Assembly (NCBI GenBank): GCA_963793005.1
Contig: CAWBYP010000004.1
Coordinates: forward strand, 372,001 to 436,000
DNA from: RPQJ01 sp963793005
Lineage (GTDB): Bacteria; Pseudomonadota; Gammaproteobacteria; Steroidobacterales; Steroidobacteraceae
Direction of reading: 5' to 3'
Length of the DNA: 64,000 nt
Part shown: piece after piece, positions 44,093 to 53,164 of the stretch
Layout: the number at the start of each line of letters is the position of its first letter
Numbering within the stretch: the first letter of the stretch is position 1
Notes under the pieces: model-generated
Databases searched by the model: none
What the model saw: only the letters and a program-made list of their open reading frames with translations
What the model was told of the DNA's origin: nothing
Translations under genes and position numbers: made by a program

Positions 44093-44965
44093 ATGAAGCG
44101 CATTTTCCTCTTCCTCGCCACGAATATTGCCGTGCTGCTGGTGATTTCCATCGTGATCAGGGTCCTGGGAATCGACCAGGCCATGGCCAACCAGGGCGGC
44201 ATGGGCCCGTTGCTGGCCTTCTCCGCGGTGGTCGGCTTCGCCGGCGCGTTCATCTCGCTTTTTGCGTCAAAGTTCATTGCAAAGTTCTCAACCGGGGCCA
44301 AGGTCATCACCGGCAACGAGGGCGAGACCCAGCGCTGGCTGGTGGAAACGGTGCGCAAGCTGGCCGACCGGGCTGGAATCGGCATGCCGGACGTCGCGGT
44401 CTACGACGGCCCGCCGAACGCATTCGCCACCGGAGCGTTCCGCAATTCCGCGCTGGTCGCGGTCTCGACGGGGCTGCTGCAGTCGATGAGCCGACAGGAG
44501 GTCGAGGCAGTCCTCGGCCACGAAATCGGCCACGTCGCGAACGGCGACATGGTCACGCTCACGCTGATCCAGGGCGTGCTGAACACGTTCGTGGTCTTCC
44601 TGTCCCGGATCGTCGGATCGATCGTCGACAGGACAGTATTCAACAGCGAGCGCGGTGGCTCCGGACCGGGTTACTTCATCACCGTGATCGTATGCCAGAT
44701 CCTGTTCGGCCTGGTCGCGTCGATGATCGTCGCGTGGTTCTCGCGCCGTCGCGAGTTCCGCGCCGATGCCGCTTCCGCGGGCCTGCTCGGGACGCCGGCG
44801 CCGATGATCGGCGCACTCAAGCGCCTCGGTGGCATCGAGCCCACGGCACTGCCCGAGTCCATAAAGGCCTTCGGCATCAACGACAAGCCGGGTTTCATGT
44901 CCCTGTTCTCGTCGCATCCGCCGATCGAGCAGCGCATCGCGGCCCTGCAGCAGCCCCAGCAATAG
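44093..44965 (+). CDS. htpX: HtpX-type membrane metalloprotease
   Basis: This 290-residue protein has N-terminal transmembrane helices, the zinc motif HEIGH (143-147) and a later glutamate in SRRREFRADAASAG as third ligand. Two more transmembrane helices lie between. HtpX degrades misfolded inner-membrane proteins together with FtsH. Length and motifs are standard for the family. Confidence 0.96.
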   Translation: MKRIFLFLATNIAVLLVISIVIRVLGIDQAMANQGGMGPLLAFSAVVGFAGAFISLFASKFIAKFSTGAKVITGNEGETQRWLVETVRKLADRAGIGMPDVAVYDGPPNAFATGAFRNSALVAVSTGLLQSMSRQEVEAVLGHEIGHVANGDMVTLTLIQGVLNTFVVFLSRIVGSIVDRTVFNSERGGSGPGYFITVIVCQILFGLVASMIVAWFSRRREFRADAASAGLLGTPAPMIGALKRLGGIEPTALPESIKAFGINDKPGFMSLFSSHPPIEQRIAALQQPQQ

Positions 44966-44994
44966 AAATCGCGGGGCTGCCTGGTGACCCTCGA

Positions 44995-45588
44995 CTACGA
45001 GCTGCGGACCCAGGCCAGCAACTGGTTGTTGGCGGGCATCTCGTTGTCCGCCTGCAGTTCGAACCCCTGCGCCGCCGCAAGTGTATCCACGGCCTCGAAG
45101 TCGCGGATTCCACTCGCGGGATCGCGGAGGCGCAGCGACCGGTCGAATGCCGCGTTGCTCCCGCTGGTGAAGGATCCGCGGTAGCGGAACGGGCCGTAGA
45201 CGAGCAGCGCGCCGCCCTTCCCGAGCATCCGGCCCACTCCGCGAAAGAACGCCTCCACCTCGGGCCAGGACATGATGTGCAGCGTGTTGGCGCTGTAGAC
45301 CGCGTCGGCGGCGAAAGACGGCCAATGCGCTTGCATCACGTCCAGCTCGATCGGCGCGTGCAGGTTCGCCGGCCCTTCGGCCGCAACGCGAGCAGCAATG
45401 CCTGGCAGGTATTCCGCGCGATCGGTTGGCTGCCATTCAAGCTGCGGAAGTTCGCGGGCGAAATGCACCGCGTGCTGGCCGGTTCCGGCACCGATCTCGA
45501 CTGCATACCGCCGCCCGGCCAGCGCGCCGCGCAGTATCGCGAGGATCGGCTGCTTGTTGCGCTCGCAGGCTTCGGAGAATGGCAGCAT
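44995..45588 (-). CDS. DUF938 SAM-dependent methyltransferase-like protein
   Basis: This 197-residue protein has the SAM motif VEIGAGTGQHAVHFA, the family-typical start FSEACERNKQPIL and the stretch GPFRYRGSFTSGSNAAFDRSL. DUF938 proteins are predicted methyltransferases of unknown substrate. It is convergent with htpX and divergent from ggt. Confidence 0.88.
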   Translation of the reverse strand: MLPFSEACERNKQPILAILRGALAGRRYAVEIGAGTGQHAVHFARELPQLEWQPTDRAEYLPGIAARVAAEGPANLHAPIELDVMQAHWPSFAADAVYSANTLHIMSWPEVEAFFRGVGRMLGKGGALLVYGPFRYRGSFTSGSNAAFDRSLRLRDPASGIRDFEAVDTLAAAQGFELQADNEMPANNQLLAWVRSS

Positions 45589-45725
45589 TCGTGACCTCGA
45601 TGACGATGCACGATGATACTTGGCGATGGCGCTGTGGTGCGCACCGGCCGGGCTCCGGCAGGTATGCTCGCGACTGAATTGCGAACCGGGCTAAGCTAGC
45701 TGTCCGGTCCCGCTGACAGGTCCCG

Positions 45726-47483
45726 ATGATGAACCGAACGGCCGCTCCTGCCGCAGCCTTCCTGTTGACTGCCACGCTGGCGCTGGTTGCCTGCCAGCAC
45801 GCCCCCGGTGTCGCCGAACGGAACGCTGTACCCGCAGTCCAGGTCGATTCGGCACGGGCAGCGTCCAGAGCGGGAGTCGCGGCCGCGAATCCGCTTGCAG
45901 TCGAGGCGGGCCTCGCAGTGCTGCGTCGCGGTGGATCCGCGGTCGACGCCGCGGTTGCGGTGCAGGCTGCGCTGGGTCTCGTGGAACCTCAGAGTTCGGG
46001 GATCGGCGGCGGCGCCTTCCTCATGTACCTGGACGGAAAGAGCGGCAAGCTCACGGCATTCGACGGACGGGAGACAGCCCCGGCAGGCGCGACGCCCGAC
46101 ATGTTCATCGGCGAGGACGGCAAGCCGCTCTCGTATGCCGACGCGGTCACGAGTGGCCGGTCCACTGGTGCGCCCGGGGTAATCGCAATGCTCGGCCTGG
46201 CCCACGAACGCTACGGCCGCCTGCCGTGGCGCGACCTGTTCGACACTGCGACTCGGGCAGCAGACCAGGGCTTCATCGTGCCGAAGCGGCTGGCCAGATT
46301 CGCCAACGGCAAGTTCCCGCAGGCCGCCACTCCGGACGCCCGCGCACTTTTCTCGCGACCCGACGGTACGCCGGCGCAGGCCGGCGACACGCTGCGCAAT
46401 CCCGGGTATGCGCAGACCTTGCGCACGATCGCGGCCGAAGGGCCACGCGCGCTGCTCGACGGGCCGCTTGCCGCGAAAATCGCCGCTCGTACGCGCGAGC
46501 AGCCGCGTCCGGGCACGTTGACCGCCAACGATCTCGCAGCCTATCGCCCGCACGCAGCCGACCCGCTCTGCCGGCCGTACCGCGTGTACGTGGTGTGCGT
46601 GCCCCCGCCTCCATCGAGTGGTGTATCACTGCTCGAGATGCTGGCGATCCTGGAACGAACCGATATCGCGTCGCGTGGCGCAGGCGATCCCGAGGCATGG
46701 TTCCTGTTCGTGGAAGCCAGCCGGCTCATGTACGCGGATCGCGACCAGTACGTCGCAGACCCTGCGTTCGTGCCGGTACCGGTAGCGGGACTGCTCGATC
46801 CTGCCTACGTGGCCGGGCGCGCTGCCTTGATCGGCAGCAAGGCCGGACCGCCGCCGGTGGCCGGCGTTCCCCCCGACCTCACCACGCGCGTCGGACGGGA
46901 CGCGACGAACGAGGCCGCGGGAACCAGTCACTTCGTGATCGTGGACGGCGACGGCAACGTCGTTTCGATGACCACGACGGTCGAGTCGATATTCGGGTCG
47001 GGCCGGGCTGTTGACGGATTCTTCCTGAACAACCAGCTCACCGATTTCTCCTTCCGTGCCGTTGAAGACGGCAAGCCGGTCGCCAATGCGGTTGCGCCGG
47101 GCAAGCGCCCACGCTCATCGATGTCGCCGATCATCGTGCTTGATCATTCGGGACGATTCTTCGCAGCGCTGGGCTCGCCCGGTGGCTCAGCGATCCTCGC
47201 CTACGACGCGAAGACGCTCGTCGGCCTGCTCGACTGGGGGCTTACGATGCAGCAGGCGATCGGCCTGCCGAACCTGTATGCACGCGGCGACGATTTCTAC
47301 GGTGAAGTCACCAGCTTCCCGCCCGAGGTGCTGACCGGCCTTGCCGAGCGAGGCATAGTGGTCAAGGCTGGCCGCGGCGAAGAATCCGGACTGCACGGAG
47401 TGGTGCTGCGGCCGGGCGGCGCGCTGGACGGCGGCGCCGACCCCAGGCGCGAGGGTGAGTGGAGCGAACTCGGGCTAAGATAG
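45726..47483 (+). CDS. ggt: Gamma-glutamyltransferase
   Basis: This 585-residue precursor has a lipobox-like signal (ALVAC, Cys23). The N-terminal large subunit contains ANPLAVEAGLAVLRRGGSAVDAAVAV. The autoprocessing site lies before the catalytic threonine T400 in GTSHFVIVD, followed by SMTTTVESIFGSG. It hydrolyses or transfers the glutamyl group of glutathione in the periplasm. Lipoprotein anchoring is an unusual but plausible feature. ATG codons at 45726 and 45729 are both possible. Confidence 0.95.
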   Translation: MMNRTAAPAAAFLLTATLALVACQHAPGVAERNAVPAVQVDSARAASRAGVAAANPLAVEAGLAVLRRGGSAVDAAVAVQAALGLVEPQSSGIGGGAFLMYLDGKSGKLTAFDGRETAPAGATPDMFIGEDGKPLSYADAVTSGRSTGAPGVIAMLGLAHERYGRLPWRDLFDTATRAADQGFIVPKRLARFANGKFPQAATPDARALFSRPDGTPAQAGDTLRNPGYAQTLRTIAAEGPRALLDGPLAAKIAARTREQPRPGTLTANDLAAYRPHAADPLCRPYRVYVVCVPPPPSSGVSLLEMLAILERTDIASRGAGDPEAWFLFVEASRLMYADRDQYVADPAFVPVPVAGLLDPAYVAGRAALIGSKAGPPPVAGVPPDLTTRVGRDATNEAAGTSHFVIVDGDGNVVSMTTTVESIFGSGRAVDGFFLNNQLTDFSFRAVEDGKPVANAVAPGKRPRSSMSPIIVLDHSGRFFAALGSPGGSAILAYDAKTLVGLLDWGLTMQQAIGLPNLYARGDDFYGEVTSFPPEVLTGLAERGIVVKAGRGEESGLHGVVLRPGGALDGGADPRREGEWSELGLR

Positions 47484-47560
47484 GACTCAGCGTCCCGACG
47501 TCGAACTTGCCAGCGCGTCGGCAGGCCAATTGAAATCAATCACAGGGGAGAGAGGCAAGG

Positions 47561-47854
47561 ATGAACGAGACTACTGCCGCTGTCGCGACCGGTGCCGCCA
47601 CGGGCATCGTCGTGTTCCTGGTCATCCTGGCCGTGGTCGGACTGATCATCGGCGCCCTGGCGCGGCTCGCACTGCCAGGTCGCGACGACATGAGCATCTG
47701 GAAGACGATGGCCTATGGGGTGAGTGGCGCCTTCCTCGGCGGAATCGTCGGCCGGCTGCTGGGTGTTACCAGCACGATCCTGGGCTACGCCATCGCCGTG
47801 GCCGTTGCGGCGGGTCTCATCTGGTTCTTCACCCGGCGCAGGAAGAATCCCTGA
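47561..47854 (+). CDS. GlsB/YeaQ/YmgE-family small membrane protein
   Basis: This 97-residue, three-helix membrane protein has the family motifs LIIGALARLALPGRDDMSIW and GVSGAFLGGIVGRLLG and a basic C-terminal end (RRRKNP). These proteins are stress-linked and once called transglycosylase-associated, but no catalytic activity is established. An A/G-rich stretch (GGGGAGAGAGG) precedes the ATG. Confidence 0.88.
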   Translation: MNETTAAVATGAATGIVVFLVILAVVGLIIGALARLALPGRDDMSIWKTMAYGVSGAFLGGIVGRLLGVTSTILGYAIAVAVAAGLIWFFTRRRKNP

Positions 47855-47924
47855 GGCCGGAATCTGCAGCCCGTCGGGCAGCGGTATCCTGCGGCTCCAG
47901 CAACGACCGGTCATGAACCCCGCG

Positions 47925-49796
47925 TCAGCTCGCGGCCGTTGATTCGGATCGGCCCGGAGCCGCCCCGAGCATTTCCAGCACCGCGGTCCTTGCAGCTGCC
48001 GAATGAACCATCAGCGCGAGTACATCGCGCGGGCGCGCCCAGTCCAGCGCCTGGCGAGCTGCCTCGACCTCGCTCTTGCACACTCGAATCGACTCCTCCC
48101 GCAGCTCCTGCCGCTGGAGTTCCGCAATGATGATGCGCGGTACCTCGCCCGCCGTGCGACCGCGCAGGTAGTCTGCATGCTCAGCCACGATTACCAGGTC
48201 CGGCCTGATTGCAGCAACCGCTCTCGCAACGTCCTCGAGGTCTGAGTCCTGTCGATTGCCGGCATGCCCGAACTGAATCCCGAAGCGACCGTCCTCACGC
48301 CGGAGGTACTTCGCCACCGCCAGCAGCCCCCGGATACCTTCGGGGTTGTGCGCATAGTCGACCAGCACTGTCACGCCATCGACTTCGAAGCGCATCAGGC
48401 GGCCCGGATTGTCTGCAGGATCGCTGCCGAAGACCGCGAACTCGGCGCTGATGACCGCCGGCTCGACGCCGATGGCGGCGGCAGCCAGCGCCGCAGCGGC
48501 CAGGTTCGCCACGTTGTATGTCGCACTGCCGCCGACGGCGAGCGGCATGTCCGCCACGCGTCCAAGGTCATGCTCGCCGCTCTCCAGTGCAAGCCGAAGC
48601 CGTCCGTCGCGGACCCCACAGGTCGCGCCACCGTCGGCGCGGTGAGACCGGAGCACCGGTGAATCCGCGTCGAGCGCAAACCATCCTAGGCACGGTCGGT
48701 GACCGAATCGCTGCGCCAGGCCCCCGGCCCTCTGCCGCAGCAGCGGGTCTTCGGCATTCAGAACCAGCAGTCCGCCTGGGGTCACGACACCAGCAACGGA
48801 AAGCTTGGCGTCCGCGAGTCCTTCGAGGTCGTGGATTCCGTATTCGCCGAAATGATCACAGCTGACGTTGGTGACGACGGCAGCGTGCGCATGACGGACC
48901 GCGATTCCTCGTCGCAGGATCCCGCCGCGTGCGGTCTCGAGAACCGCTGCCTCGACACGCTGGTCGCGCAGAACGAGGCGCGTACCCGCGGGACCGGAGT
49001 AATCCCCACTCGCAACCGACTCGCTGCCGACCACCACACCGTCGGTGCAGTTGTAGCCGGCGCGCCAACCCTGGCGCCTGGCACACGCCGCGACCAGGCG
49101 AACCGTCGTCGTCTTGCCGTTCGAACCCGTTACGATGACGGTCGGGATGTCGTGCAATGCGCCCCACGGCACGTCATCGACGGCCGGCAGGTGATTGACC
49201 GGGTAGCCCGTCCCACCGACACCGGCCCCGAGCGTGAGCACCGTTTCATCGAGCTCGTATGGCAGGCCGCGTGCATCGGCCGCGTCGAGCAGCTGCCGCA
49301 ACGCTGGCCTCGCCTCGAGACCCGCGAGACGTCGCAGGCGCGCAAGTGCCGGCGCCTCCTCCAGCACCGGCGGATCGGGCACGGCGGCACCATCCGCCGC
49401 CTCCACCGCAGCAGCCACCAGCGCATCCTCCAGGCCCGCCCAGTGCGTGGGATCGCGCTCGCGCAGCGCCGCGCACAGCGCCCACTCGTTGACCTCGGTG
49501 GCCGTGAACAGCTGGTCGCAGGGCGCGGTCAGTGCAAGCGATGCCCCTCCCGCATGCAGCCTCGCCACGGTCGCTGCAGCCGAAGTGCCAGACCGCCACG
49601 CATCTCCGGCGACAAGATCCGATTCCCAACCGAGATCCGCGCATGCGCGGATGACCCGCGCGCGCCAACCCGCCAGCAAGGACTCGTCGGCAGCCACGCC
49701 TGCGAGATCGAGGACCGCGCCCGTGGAGGCAAAGAACAGGTTGCTGCCGGTGAGTCGCCTCGAATCCTCGAACGGCAATGCGAGTTGGACCGTCAG
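47925..49796 (-). CDS. CphA-like protein lacking the ATP-grasp domain (Mur ligase only)
   Basis: This protein of about 623 residues starts DSRRLTGSNLFF after a short lead and has a roughly 200-residue N-terminal domain. A Mur-ligase module follows with P-loop GSNGKTTT, a second nucleotide-site stretch (AVLETARGGILRRGIAV) and a C-terminal domain. The CphA-type ATP-grasp is absent. Its start is probably a rare CTG overlapping the cphA stop, with GGAGAG 6 bases upstream; a TTG six codons later lacks such a signal. It likely works with CphA on cyanophycin or a related Asp/Arg polymer. Confidence 0.8.
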   Translation of the reverse strand: MTVQLALPFEDSRRLTGSNLFFASTGAVLDLAGVAADESLLAGWRARVIRACADLGWESDLVAGDAWRSGTSAAATVARLHAGGASLALTAPCDQLFTATEVNEWALCAALRERDPTHWAGLEDALVAAAVEAADGAAVPDPPVLEEAPALARLRRLAGLEARPALRQLLDAADARGLPYELDETVLTLGAGVGGTGYPVNHLPAVDDVPWGALHDIPTVIVTGSNGKTTTVRLVAACARRQGWRAGYNCTDGVVVGSESVASGDYSGPAGTRLVLRDQRVEAAVLETARGGILRRGIAVRHAHAAVVTNVSCDHFGEYGIHDLEGLADAKLSVAGVVTPGGLLVLNAEDPLLRQRAGGLAQRFGHRPCLGWFALDADSPVLRSHRADGGATCGVRDGRLRLALESGEHDLGRVADMPLAVGGSATYNVANLAAAALAAAAIGVEPAVISAEFAVFGSDPADNPGRLMRFEVDGVTVLVDYAHNPEGIRGLLAVAKYLRREDGRFGIQFGHAGNRQDSDLEDVARAVAAIRPDLVIVAEHADYLRGRTAGEVPRIIIAELQRQELREESIRVCKSEVEAARQALDWARPRDVLALMVHSAAARTAVLEMLGAAPGRSESTAAS

Positions 49797-52696
49797 TCGT
49801 CGCTCTCCGGGGCAAATCGAACGCCGCGCTCGTCCCTGATCAGGCCTTCGAGGTTGAGCGCCATCGGCATGGCCCTGAGGTCGGCAAGTCCCTGGTCCGA
49901 TTCGCCGGCCGCTGGCCGGCCCGACTTCGACGGCGATGGCGGGGAACCGGAGGCACCCGACGCCACGCTGCGCAGTCCCGTAGCCTCTGCAGCGGCGGCA
50001 GCACCCGAAACCGCAGCCGGTTCGCCGGCGGGCGACGAATAGGTGGCACCTTCCATTCGGAATTTCGTCACCTGCTTCCACGAGCGTACCAGGGCGTCGG
50101 CAAATACCAGCAGCAGGTCGCCCTCGCGTCCCATCAGCAGTGCAGCCTCGATAGCATGCTGTTCGTCGGGAATCACGGAGATCGCATCGTCGCTGACGCC
50201 TGCCGCGCGCAGCGCTGCGGCCTGGATGCGCGGCACCTCGTCCGGCGCACGAGCGCGAAGATTGTCGTCGCGCCGGCAGACATAGTGGTCGAACCGTCCG
50301 GCGACGGCATTGGCGATGGCGACGAGGTCCTCGTCGCGCCGGTCCCCGGGGCCGGCCAGCACGACGATGCGTCGGCCCTTGACTTCAAGACGCTGCGCAA
50401 GGTCCGCCAGCATCCCGACCGCGTGTGCATTGTGGCCATAGTCGAACAACACCTTGAACGGGTGCTCGTCGAACACGTTCATGCGTCCCGGCGCCTGGTA
50501 GAACGTCGAGTCGAAGGTGCGAAGCCCCTGCCGGATGGCGTCGAGCTTGATCCCCAGCGAAAACGCCATCGCCGCCGCGAACATCGCGTTCTGCACGTTG
50601 TGCAGCGCGCGCCCCTCCAGCGTGGCGGGAATCAGGTGCGTCCAGACCAGCGGGATGTGGCCGCCGCGGTCGTAGAGCGTGATCATCTGGCCGTTCACGC
50701 CGGCTTCCAGCGCACAGGCGCGCCCTCCTGCGCGGATGTGCTCACGCACCAGCGTGTGCTGCGGATTGACCGTCACGTAGCAGATGTTCTTCGCGTCCGT
50801 GTAACCGGACATCCGCAGCACCAGCGGATCGTCGGCATTGAGCACCGCGCAGTCGGTCGCAACCTCGACCACGACGCGCTTCACCTCGGCAAGCTGCTCG
50901 AGCGTGTCGATGCCCTTGAGTCCCAGGTGGTCGGCCTGCACGTTGAGGACGGCGCCGACGTTGACCTCGTTCACGCCCATGCCGGCACGGATCAGTCCTC
51001 CGCGCGCCGTCTCGAGCACCGCGAGATCGATCTGCGGATCAGCGAGAACCATGCGCGCCGACACAGGGCCGGTCATGTCGCCCTGCACCGTGCGCTGCCC
51101 GTCTATGTACACGCCGTCGGTCGTCGTGAGGCCCGGCGTATATCCGGCCATCTTGGTCACGTGGGCCAGCATGCGTGCTGTCGTGGTCTTGCCGTTGGTC
51201 CCGGTGATGGCGGCAATTGGCACCCGCGAGGGCGTGCCCGACGGAAACAGCATGTCGATTACCGGCCCCGCGACGTCGCGCGAACTACCCTCGCTCGGCG
51301 CGACGTGCATGCGGAATCCCGGCGCGGCATTTACTTCGCAGATACCGCCGCCGATGCGTCGATAGCTCTCGGTGATGTCGGTCGACAGGAAGTCCACGCC
51401 GCCTACATCCAGACCGATGGCGCGCACTGCGCGCTCGGCCATCTCGCGATTGTCCGGGTGGATGACATCGGTGACGTCGGTCGCAGTGCCGCCGGTCGAG
51501 AGGTTGGCGGTCGAACGCAGGTAGACGACCTGTCCGGCCTCCGGCACCGACTCCGCGGCCAGGCTGGCGCGTTCGAGCATCTTCTGCGCCTGAGCGTCGA
51601 GTTCGAGTCGCGTCAGCACCTTCTCGTGGCCGACGCCGCGGCGTGGGTCCTGGTTCACCAGTTCGATCAACTGCGCCACGGTGTGCTTGCCGTCGCCCAC
51701 CACGTGACCGGGCGTGCGGCGCGTGGCCGCGACCAGTTCGCCGTTCACGACCAGCAGGCGATGGTCATCTCCCTCTAGGTAGGTCTCGACGATCACTGAC
51801 CGCGACTGCTCACGCGCCACGGCATAGCCCTGCGCGACTTCCTCGTCGCTGGTGAGTCGTATCGAGATGCCGCGCCCATGATTGCCGTTGTAGGGCTTGG
51901 TCACGACCGGGAAACCGATGCGGCGAGCCGCACGCACCGCCTGCGCCTCGCTCTGCACGAGTTCCTGCGTGGGCACAGGCAGTCCCAGCGTCGCGAGAAT
52001 CTTGTTCGTTTCTTCCTTGTCGCTCGCGAGCTCGACCGCGATGTGCGAGGTCCGGCCCGTGACTGTCGCCTGGATGCGCTGTTGGTACCTGCCGTGCCCC
52101 AGCTGCACCAGCGACTGGTCGTTCAGGCGGAGCCAGGGGATTTCGCGGGCCTCGGCGGCACGCACCAGCGATGCCGTCGACGGGCCAAGCGCCCGGCGCT
52201 GCGCGAAGCGGATGAACTCGTCACGTGCCTCGGGCCAGCTCCAGCCTTCCGGCACGGTGTCGTGCGGCCGAATACCTTCCGGCAGCAGCGAACACAGCAA
52301 GCGAACGCCAAGTTCGCCCGCCGCGATGCCCTCGTCGCGCTGCGCGTATTCGTAAATGACCGTGTAGACGCCCGGCTCGCCGGCGCTCCGGGTCTTGCCG
52401 AAGGTGACTTCCTCGCCGGCGATGTTCTGCAGCTCGATCGCCACGTGCTCGAGTACGTGGCCCAGCCAGGTCCCTTCGTCCTCGCGCATGCGCCGAAGGA
52501 ACCCGCCTGGCTCCCGATACGAGCAGCCGTGCTCGGCGAGACCGGGCAGGGCCCCGGCAAGCGCGTCGACAAATGCAGCGCCGAGCCGGCCCGTGGGCCA
52601 TGCCTCCAGCGTTCCGAGGTCAAGCTCGAGGCGGATGACCGGAAAATGAGCGTATTGCGACGGGCCGACGTATACGGAACGGTCGAGGATGCGCAT
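49793..52696 (-). CDS. cphA: Cyanophycin synthetase
   Basis: This 967-residue protein has the N-terminal domain (about 1-160), an ATP-grasp domain that adds aspartate (about 215-485, with KPYNGNHGRGISIRL and ICEVNAAPGFRMH) and a Mur-ligase domain that adds arginine (P-loop TGTNGKTTT near 498-506, LETARGGLIRAG). It makes the Asp-Arg storage polymer cyanophycin. It is longer than the roughly 880-residue norm by a C-terminal tail of about 75 residues: an Ala/Gly/Ser linker, then NLEGLIRDERGVRF. It is translationally coupled to the Mur-only homologue. Confidence 0.94.
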   Translation of the reverse strand: MRILDRSVYVGPSQYAHFPVIRLELDLGTLEAWPTGRLGAAFVDALAGALPGLAEHGCSYREPGGFLRRMREDEGTWLGHVLEHVAIELQNIAGEEVTFGKTRSAGEPGVYTVIYEYAQRDEGIAAGELGVRLLCSLLPEGIRPHDTVPEGWSWPEARDEFIRFAQRRALGPSTASLVRAAEAREIPWLRLNDQSLVQLGHGRYQQRIQATVTGRTSHIAVELASDKEETNKILATLGLPVPTQELVQSEAQAVRAARRIGFPVVTKPYNGNHGRGISIRLTSDEEVAQGYAVAREQSRSVIVETYLEGDDHRLLVVNGELVAATRRTPGHVVGDGKHTVAQLIELVNQDPRRGVGHEKVLTRLELDAQAQKMLERASLAAESVPEAGQVVYLRSTANLSTGGTATDVTDVIHPDNREMAERAVRAIGLDVGGVDFLSTDITESYRRIGGGICEVNAAPGFRMHVAPSEGSSRDVAGPVIDMLFPSGTPSRVPIAAITGTNGKTTTARMLAHVTKMAGYTPGLTTTDGVYIDGQRTVQGDMTGPVSARMVLADPQIDLAVLETARGGLIRAGMGVNEVNVGAVLNVQADHLGLKGIDTLEQLAEVKRVVVEVATDCAVLNADDPLVLRMSGYTDAKNICYVTVNPQHTLVREHIRAGGRACALEAGVNGQMITLYDRGGHIPLVWTHLIPATLEGRALHNVQNAMFAAAMAFSLGIKLDAIRQGLRTFDSTFYQAPGRMNVFDEHPFKVLFDYGHNAHAVGMLADLAQRLEVKGRRIVVLAGPGDRRDEDLVAIANAVAGRFDHYVCRRDDNLRARAPDEVPRIQAAALRAAGVSDDAISVIPDEQHAIEAALLMGREGDLLLVFADALVRSWKQVTKFRMEGATYSSPAGEPAAVSGAAAAAEATGLRSVASGASGSPPSPSKSGRPAAGESDQGLADLRAMPMALNLEGLIRDERGVRFAPESDD

Positions 52697-52765
52697 TGTG
52701 CTGCCGCTTCCACCTGGCGAGGCTGAGCGGCCGATGATGGCACAGCGCAAGGCGCGCGCGTAGGT

Positions 52766-52789
52766 CTCCCGCCTGATATAAGGCGGGAG
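52766..52789 (-). terminator. Hairpin after the dodecin gene
   Basis: Perfect 9-bp arms CTCCCGCCT/AGGCGGGAG around a 6-base GATATA loop, 27 bases past the dodecin stop and before cphA. It likely ends dodecin transcripts and isolates cphA expression, although there is no T-run. Confidence 0.6.
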
Positions 52790-52815
52790 CCAGGAGCCAG
52801 CCGTTTGTAAGAGCT

Positions 52816-53046
52816 TCAGCCTTCGTATTTGAAGGACAATGAGACCCGCGCCCGGTAGGCAACCACCTTGCCACCCTCGACTTTCATGTCGAGCTTCGTG
52901 ACTTCGGCAATGCGCAGGTCACGCAAGGACCTTGCCGCCGCCTTGACCGCACTGCTGGCCGCATCCTCCCAGGACACCTTGCTGGTGCCGATCACCTCGG
53001 TGACACGGTAGATGCCGGCATCGGACGTGCTGGTTTTCTTCGCCAT
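52816..53046 (-). CDS. Dodecin-family flavin-binding protein
   Basis: This 76-residue protein has the dodecin pattern: a beta strand YRVTEVIGTSKVSWEDAA, a helix SSAVKAAARSLRDLRIAEV and two C-terminal strands. Dodecins form dodecamers that bind flavin or CoA in the cytosol. A very strong GGAGGAG precedes the start, suggesting high expression. The frame is open upstream, but that part is not dodecin-like. Confidence 0.93.
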   Translation of the reverse strand: MAKKTSTSDAGIYRVTEVIGTSKVSWEDAASSAVKAAARSLRDLRIAEVTKLDMKVEGGKVVAYRARVSLSFKYEG

Positions 53047-53164
53047 TGTTACTTCTCCTCCGGTCGGGATGCACGAGCCGGATGCCCGCGACCCATCAGA
53101 CCCGATCATACGCCCCCGGCGGCACGCCGCGGTCAGCCGGACGCCATGCGGGACAGCCCAGCCT

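Noticed and set aside
49778..51778. A 666-codon open frame on the plus strand opposite cphA
   Set aside because: It runs antisense through conserved ATP-grasp and Mur-ligase sequence; its His/Arg/Asp-rich composition is the usual shadow of a high-G+C gene.
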